From contig JALLPB010000670.1 of assembly GCA_036939975.1 (NCBI GenBank), forward strand, positions 1-13,754: a stretch of DNA of 13,754 bases, read 5' to 3'. Under the pieces are notes generated by a model. The model was not told where the DNA came from. It ran no database searches and was given only the letters and a program-made list of their open reading frames with translations. Positions 8,827 to 13,754 of this stretch are shown piece after piece. This DNA comes from Cyclostephanos tholiformis (Eukaryota; Bacillariophyta; Thalassiosirophyceae; Thalassiosirales; Thalassiosiraceae). Every line of letters starts with the position of its first letter. Within the stretch, counting starts at the first letter, position 1. A program made the translations under genes and the position numbers.

Positions 8827-9407
8827 GATGACGATGTGAGTGCTACCTAGTGAATCGTTGTGTAATGTGAGTGTCACTCGGTGGCGATGGATGGCGATTC
8901 AACGTCAAACAATGGGGGGGGGGGTGCGGTGGTCTCTGTTTGTGTGATGCCAAAAAATATCAACACGCGTCCGATAGTACCTTAGTATTTTTGATGACCA
9001 ACCAAATCCGATGACAACGTAGACACCTTACTAGAGCAGCTAGTGACGAGAGCCCCAAAATCGGAGAGTTGCTGCCCTGGCTGGCATTGGCCCTACGTAT
9101 GAAATTGCGTTTCCTTTGGTAGGAATTCAATATGGCTTGAAATGGATCTTCGGGATCTTCGCATCCACTACGATACGTCTTTCGCTTTTGTCGTCTCTCT
9201 CCAACCGCACACACACATCCACACCACACCACATCACAAAACACACCTACTATACTAAAGTACACGATAAATTAATAGCGAACGAAACGCCATAAAACGG
9301 ACCAACCTTTCCATCCCTCTCAACGACACAAACATCACCGAACAATTCCAGAACCAAACGAACCGAACGCGTTCACGACAAAGCAACCCGAGAGTGTAAA
9401 AAAAAAT
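8827..9407. promoter_or_regulatory. Head-to-head promoter region of the two pyruvate kinases
   Basis: 581 bases between divergent start codons, with no convincing gene inside. Seen: an 11-G run (8914-8924); ACGTCA at 8902-8907, which matches a motif class reported in CO2/cAMP-responsive diatom promoters; and a CA-rich stretch (about 9208-9246) that probably lies in or near the copy B leader. No clear TATA box was found. A shared bidirectional promoter is an inference from the arrangement. Confidence 0.5.
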
Positions 9408-11237
9408 ATGCAATCCCAAACAACAACCAGCGGACCCGAACTTCGAGGGTCGAACATCACCCTCGATGCCATCAAGACCCCGAGCGACATCACCACACGC
9501 AAGACGAAGATCATATGCACGATGGGACCGGCGTGTTGGGACGTGCCGACGCTCGAGGGACTGATCGATGCGGGGATGAACGTCGCAAGGTTCAACTTCA
9601 GCCATGGCGATCACGAGGGTCACAAGGCTTGCTTGGATCGGGTTAGGCAGGCCGCGAGGAACAGGAACAAGCACGTCGGTAAGTGTGAACGGGGATAAAT
9701 AAACGGGTTAATCGCGGTTGGTGGACGCGTGTTTCTTGATGTGGCTGAAACTCCTCACGGATACAATATTTTATTTTATTTTTTTACTCTCCCGAACGAT
9801 GCATCCATCCCATCGGCGCGCGACTTAACAAATCACAGGCATCCTCCTCGATACCAAGGGACCGGAAATACGCACCGGCTTCTTCGCGGACGATGCCAAG
9901 AAGATCACGCTGAAAAGGGGGGATAACATCACGCTCACGGCCGATTACAACTTCAAGGGCAATAGCAAGAAGCTCGCGTGCTCGTACACGAGCCTCGCCA
10001 CGTCCGTTAAGACGGGCCAATCCGTGCTTGTCGCCGATGGCAGCCTCGTGTTGACCGTGCTCAGCTGTCATCCGTCGGAGGGGGAGGTCGTATGCCGCAT
10101 CGAGAACGATTGCTCCATCGGCGAGCGTAAGAACATGGTCAGTTTTGTTATTTCAATAATCTTTTTGGCTTTGCGCGTGGATATTAACTCCGTCGTCGAC
10201 ATTCATCCCATCGATTTTCTCCACATTATCGAAACGTTGCTCCATTTACTGTTAAAATAATTCTCGTTCGACAGAACCTGCCGGGAGTAGTCGTCGACCT
10301 GCCCACCCTCACGGAGAAGGACATCGACGACATCGTCAATTGGGGAGTGAAACACAAAGTCGATTACATCGCGGCGTCCTTCGTACGCAAGGCCGACGAC
10401 GTGCACAAAATCCGCGAGGTACTCGGCGACATGGACGGTAAGATCAAAATCTACTGCAAAATCGAGAATCAGGAGGGGATGGAGAATTACGGCGACATCC
10501 TCGCCGCGACCGACGGTATCATGGTCGCGAGGGGCGACCTCGGGATGGAGATCCCCCCCGAGAAGGTATTCCTCGCCCAGAAGTACATGATAAGGGAGGC
10601 GAACATCGCCGGGAAGCCCGTCATCACCGCCACGCAGATGCTCGAGTCCATGATCACGAATCCCCGTCCCACGCGCGCCGAGTGCTCCGACGTAGCCAAC
10701 GCGGTGCTGGATGGGACCGATTGCGTCATGCTATCGGGGGAGACCGCCAACGGCGAGCATCCGCTCGCGGCGGTTTCCATCATGGCGCGCACGGTCGTCG
10801 AGGCGGAATCGGCGGTCAATCACGATTCGCTCTACCAGGCAGTGCGAAACTCCACCTTGAGGAGGTACGGTCACCTTAGCACGTCGGAGAGCATCGCATC
10901 GTCGGCGGTCAAGACTGCCATCGACGTGAACGCTAGGGCCATCATCGTCATGTCGGAGTCCGGCAACACGGCGCGTCAGGTCGCCAAGTTCCGTCCGGGC
11001 ATGCCGATCAAGGTCGTTACGACATCGGAGCAGGTCGCGAATCAATGTTATGGTACGCTGAAGGGGTGTTCGGCCATTACCGTGGAGCACATGGATCAGG
11101 AGGATTCCGCAGTCGATTCCGTTATCAAGGAGATGAAAGCTAGCGGAAAGGCCAAAGCCGGAGAGCCAGTGGTGATCGTTTTCGGCACCGTTGCCAAGAG
11201 CGGTGCAACCAACACGATGAAGATTGTGTATGTTTAA
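9408..11237 (+). CDS. PYK: Pyruvate kinase, copy B
   Basis: Three exons, 9408-9678, 9839-10137 and 10275-11237, encode 510 residues. Same reaction as copy A. Visible: ARFNFSHG (R61), DTKGPEIR (Glu100, the K+-dependent type), catalytic Lys252 in CKIENQEG, Mg2+ ligands Glu254 and Asp278, Thr310 in [16 protein letters not shown] and LSGETANG. The N-terminus ([14 protein letters not shown]) has no presequence, so a cytosolic place is likely. It ends directly after the last strand (MKIVYV), without copy A's tail. The ATG at 9408 follows an A-run and has A at -3. The two copies are near-identical through the catalytic core and more divergent in the C-terminal domain (about 360 onward), where effector binding differs between isoforms in this family. 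Copy B lies 613 bases before enolase, which supplies its substrate. Confidence 0.97.
9679..9838 (+). other. Intron 1 of pyruvate kinase copy B
   Basis: 160 bases, donor GTAAGT, acceptor TCACAG, phase 1. Splicing gives [15 protein letters not shown]. It has the same position and phase as the copy A intron, but the sequence is unlike it. Confidence 0.95.
10138..10274 (+). other. Intron 2 of pyruvate kinase copy B
   Basis: 137 bases, donor GTCAGT, acceptor TCGACAG, phase 0. Splicing gives [14 protein letters not shown], the same as the unbroken copy A sequence. The intron is A/T-rich with in-frame stops. It was lost from copy A or gained in copy B. Confidence 0.94.
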
Positions 11238-11850
11238 ACTACAATAATACGCTGGTTCATTGACCCTGTTAATGCTATTCTACTTTAACCACTCAATTAC
11301 CGTCCACCCTCACGAGCGTATCGAAGTTGTAACGATTTGCTCTACTCGCTAATGTTGATATCAACGGTTTGGTAGTTCATAGAAGCGGTGCCATAGTCGT
11401 ATCTGATGGAAGGATTCAAAAAATCGATGGCAGCATTGGTGCCCAAGGACATTTCCTGTCCTTCAATGATGATCTCTGTAAATCGTTGATACAGGGTTAT
11501 GATATTATGATGCCGTCTCCGAGGAAAATTACGGACAAGGTGACGTATGTGCATACGTCGCATGTAATGTACATAATAAATTATTTGGTAGATTTTGCCG
11601 GGATGGACGTACTGTATCTATCGGTATTTAAATTTTTATTAGTAGGTAGAGCAGAAAATACCTAACACGCATCTTGTACTTGCGAGTGTACTTCCACACC
11701 ACGAAAAAACAGTAGTATGATCTTTTGGTTCGGAAGAGTGGATACTACACCTCTAGTACCTAGTCTATCCTTCATCTGCGCACGCCTCCACCGCCGCCCC
11801 CCCACATTTGAATTGATTTGATCTCACATTTTTATAAGATTCATCTCACC
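11238..11850. promoter_or_regulatory. Spacer before enolase, likely enolase promoter
   Basis: 613 bases between the copy B stop and the enolase start. The first part must carry the copy B 3' end. The middle is A/T-rich and holds a possible small minus-strand ORF (11342-11563). The last 100 bases are pyrimidine-rich with a C-run (11797-11804) and TTTTTATAAG just before the start. No firm promoter element can be named. Confidence 0.4.
11342..11563 (-). CDS. Possible small ORF or 3' exon remnant
   Basis: A 73-codon ORF with an ATG at 11563. The last 40 residues (IIIEGQEMSLGTNAAIDFLNPS onward) look more protein-like than the first part. TTTACAG at about 11470 (minus sense) could be a splice acceptor, so the downstream part might be the last exon of a gene whose other exons I cannot find. 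I recognise no family. It may also be noncoding. Confidence 0.22.
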   Translation of the reverse strand: MRRMHIRHLVRNFPRRRHHNIITLYQRFTEIIIEGQEMSLGTNAAIDFLNPSIRYDYGTASMNYQTVDINISE

Positions 11851-13375
11851 ATGCTCGTATCGACCGCCGCCACCGCCGCCCTCCGTCGGGCCCCGAGCAT
11901 GGTCTCCAAGCGATCCATGTCTGCCATCACCGGCGTCAAGGGCCGCGAAATCATCGACTCTCGCGGCAATCCCACCGTCGAGGTGGATATCACCACCGCC
12001 CAGGGCACGTTCACGGCAAGCGTTCCATCCGGTGCGTCCACCGGTATCTACGAGGCCGTCGAGCTTCGCGACGGCGGATCTCGCTACATGGGAAAGGGCG
12101 TCATGAAGGCCGTCAACAATGTTAATACCGTCCTTGCCGATATCGTCAAAGGCCTTGACGCTTCCGATCAGAGGGCCGTCGACGATGCCATGTTGAAGGC
12201 CGATGGCTCGGCTAACAAGGGAAACTTGGGCGCCAACGCGATCCTTGGTGGTAAGTTAATTTTTGTCCTCGTAAATCGTTGATATCCTGCTTGGGCTACG
12301 ATAGTTTCGTCTCTGTGATAAGTTTTCTTTTGTGTATTAATCTCACCTTGGTCTGTTTTGGTTCGCCGTACACAACACTTGCATGATAGTTTCTCTCGCT
12401 GCCAGTAAAGCAGGAGCCGCAGCGAAGGGCATCCCTCTTTGGAAGCACTACGCAGAAATCGCCGGGAACCCCACTCCGGATGTGCTTCCGGTTCCCTGCT
12501 TCAACGTTATTAACGGCGGCGAGCATGCTGGAAACAAGCTCGCGTTTCAGGAATTCTTCGTCATCCCCACCGGCGCAGAGACATTCAGCGAGGGCATGCA
12601 AATCGGGTGCGAGGTTTTTCACAATCTTAAGAAAGTTATCAAAGCGAAATTCGGGGGCGATGCCACGCTCATTGGGGATGAGGGCGGATTCGCCCCCCCC
12701 TGCGACGTTCAGTCTGGTTTGGAAATGATCATGGAGGCAACAGAGGCGGCTGGCTACCTCGATAAAGTGAGTTTGGGCCTCGATGTCGCCGCGTCGGAGT
12801 TTAAGGTCAAGGGCAAGAACGAGTACGACCTTGATTTTAAGACGAAGGGAGCGGACAAAAATTCCGACCTGTTGCTCACGGGGGACGAGCTCATTGCCTT
12901 CTACAAGGATATGATTGCCAAATATCCCATTCTTACCATCGAGGATCCTTTCGACCAGGATGACTGGGATAACTGGACCAACTTTTGCAAAGATGTAGGC
13001 AAGGATGTTCAAATTGTTGGTGACGACCTTACAGTCACCAACCCCATCAAGATCAAAGAGGCCATCAGGCTCGGTTCTGCAAATTGCCTCCTGCTCAAGG
13101 TGAACCAGATTGGATCCATCTCTGAGTCCATTGACGCCGTGAAGCTTTCGAAGCAAAATGGATGGGGTGTCATGACTAGTCACAGGAGTGGCGAGACGGA
13201 GGATTGCTACATTGCTGATCTCGCTGTTGGTCTTAGTACCGGAGAGATCAAAACGGGTGCTCCATGCCGTGGTGAGCGCACTGCGAAGTACAATCAACTT
13301 CTTCGTATTGAGGCCGAGCTCGCTGCGCCCAAGTACCCCGGTATCAATTTCCGTAAGCCTGGCTGGATGGGATGA
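11851..13375 (+). CDS. ENO: Enolase with likely mitochondrial presequence
   Basis: Two exons, 11851-12250 and 12390-13375, encode 461 residues. The enzyme converts 2-phosphoglycerate to phosphoenolpyruvate. The core starts at about residue 26 ([20 protein letters not shown]). Seen, with yeast counterparts: Ser63 in GASTG (S39), His179 in GGEHAGN (H159), Glu188 (E168), Glu231 in GDEGGFAP (E211), Mg2+ ligands Asp265, Glu318 and Asp345, catalytic Lys370 in LLLKVNQIG (K345), His398 in SHRSGETED (H373) and Lys421 (K396). All are conserved, so it should be active. Residues 1-22 carry R12, R13, K20 and R21, no acidic residue, and many Ala/Ser/Leu, as in mitochondrial presequences. Starting at Met23 (11917, T at -3) would give a cytosolic-length form. 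The ATG at 11851 has A at -3. It lies downstream of pyruvate kinase copy B on the same strand, with its own spacer. Confidence 0.98.
12251..12389 (+). other. Intron of enolase
   Basis: 139 bases, donor GTAAGT, acceptor ATGATAG, phase 1. Splicing gives [14 protein letters not shown], the conserved enolase sequence. Unspliced, the frame meets a stop about 30 bases into the intron. Confidence 0.95.
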
Positions 13376-13754
13376 AGTAGTTTCTGACTGGAAGGATAGA
13401 TCGGCATTTAGTGTGAAAGGCTGAAACAAGATATAAAAACATGGGGTTGATCCAAACAAGCAGAATATTCGAGCACGTGGCAAATGATTGTGTTTGTTGG
13501 ATTCTCATGTGATACCCAATTTAGCGACTCATTATGATGTCATATATATAAAAGATTAAAGTGTCGTCGTCATCGTCGTCATCATCGTCGGTGTCAGTGT
13601 CGGCGTGTACCGTAAATAGTACAAATGTAGCCCCCCCCCCATTCCCACCATTACCACCGTTCCCAATCTTTTTTTGTGGTGGCTTGCGGAGGAGTCACAT
13701 CAAGGGCGTGACTCCGTAGCCTGCATATGGTATTACATAGTATTACAAAAAACA
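13376..13754. other. Enolase 3' flank, no gene seen
   Basis: 379 bases to the window edge. It holds a degenerate GTC/ATC repeat (about 13561-13600), a run of ten C (13631-13640), and TATATAAAAG at about 13545-13554, which could be a TATA box for a gene beyond the edge or part of the enolase 3' region. I see no ORF worth reporting. Confidence 0.45.
13691..13715. repeat. Perfect 8-base inverted repeat
   Basis: GGAGTCAC (13691-13698) and GTGACTCC (13708-13715) can pair around a 9-base loop. Each arm includes a GAGTCA/TGACTC half-site of the type bound by bZIP proteins. Function is unknown; chance is possible. Confidence 0.6.

Noticed and set aside
8960..9265. 101-codon minus-strand ORF in the kinase spacer
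   Set aside because: Its product includes Val/Cys-rich sequence from a CA-rich tract and has no recognisable feature. It lies where the leader or promoter of copy B is expected.
7077..13375. Operon-like co-transcription of kinase B and enolase
   Set aside because: A 613-base spacer, spliced genes and a eukaryotic setting argue for separate transcripts. Nothing suggests trans-splicing.
12296..13483. 395-codon ORF antisense to enolase
   Set aside because: It mirrors the enolase exon, whose codon bias leaves the antisense frame open. Every catalytic residue of enolase is on the other strand, and the antisense protein resembles no family.

Overview
The window looks like nuclear DNA of a photosynthetic stramenopile, most likely a diatom. 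The genes are intron-poor: one to two GT-AG introns of about 85-160 bases in four genes, none in the other two. They are packed on both strands, and the enolase opens with what looks like a mitochondrial presequence, as is known for the lower half of glycolysis in diatoms and relatives. No species can be named from the sequence alone.

Layout. (1) 185-2579, +: an ankyrin-repeat DHHC protein S-acyltransferase (Akr1/HIP14 type) with one intron, a His-rich N-terminus and an incomplete second zinc site. (2) 2766-5237, -: a DEAD-box-family RNA helicase with DEMD in motif II, a Ser/Gly/Arg-rich N-terminal leader, several low-complexity inserts and an RGG tail. It converges on gene 1. (3) 5546-6703, +: an unrecognised protein with alternating 33-residue repeats and a coiled-coil C-terminal half. 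(4) 7077-8826, -: pyruvate kinase copy A, two exons. (5) 9408-11237, +: pyruvate kinase copy B, three exons, head-to-head with copy A across a 581-base spacer. (6) 11851-13375, +: enolase, two exons, with a likely mitochondrial presequence. A possible 73-codon ORF or gene remnant lies between copy B and enolase on the minus strand.

How they fit together. The right half (7077-13375) holds the last two steps of glycolysis side by side: enolase (2-phosphoglycerate to phosphoenolpyruvate) and two pyruvate kinases (phosphoenolpyruvate to pyruvate). The two kinase genes are an inverted duplication. They share intron 1 at the same codon and phase, and a 110-base stretch is identical even at silent positions, which suggests recent gene conversion. 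The left half holds three genes with no evident functional link to glycolysis. Splice sites and starts were assigned by reading frame, GT-AG signals and family alignment, without transcript data.
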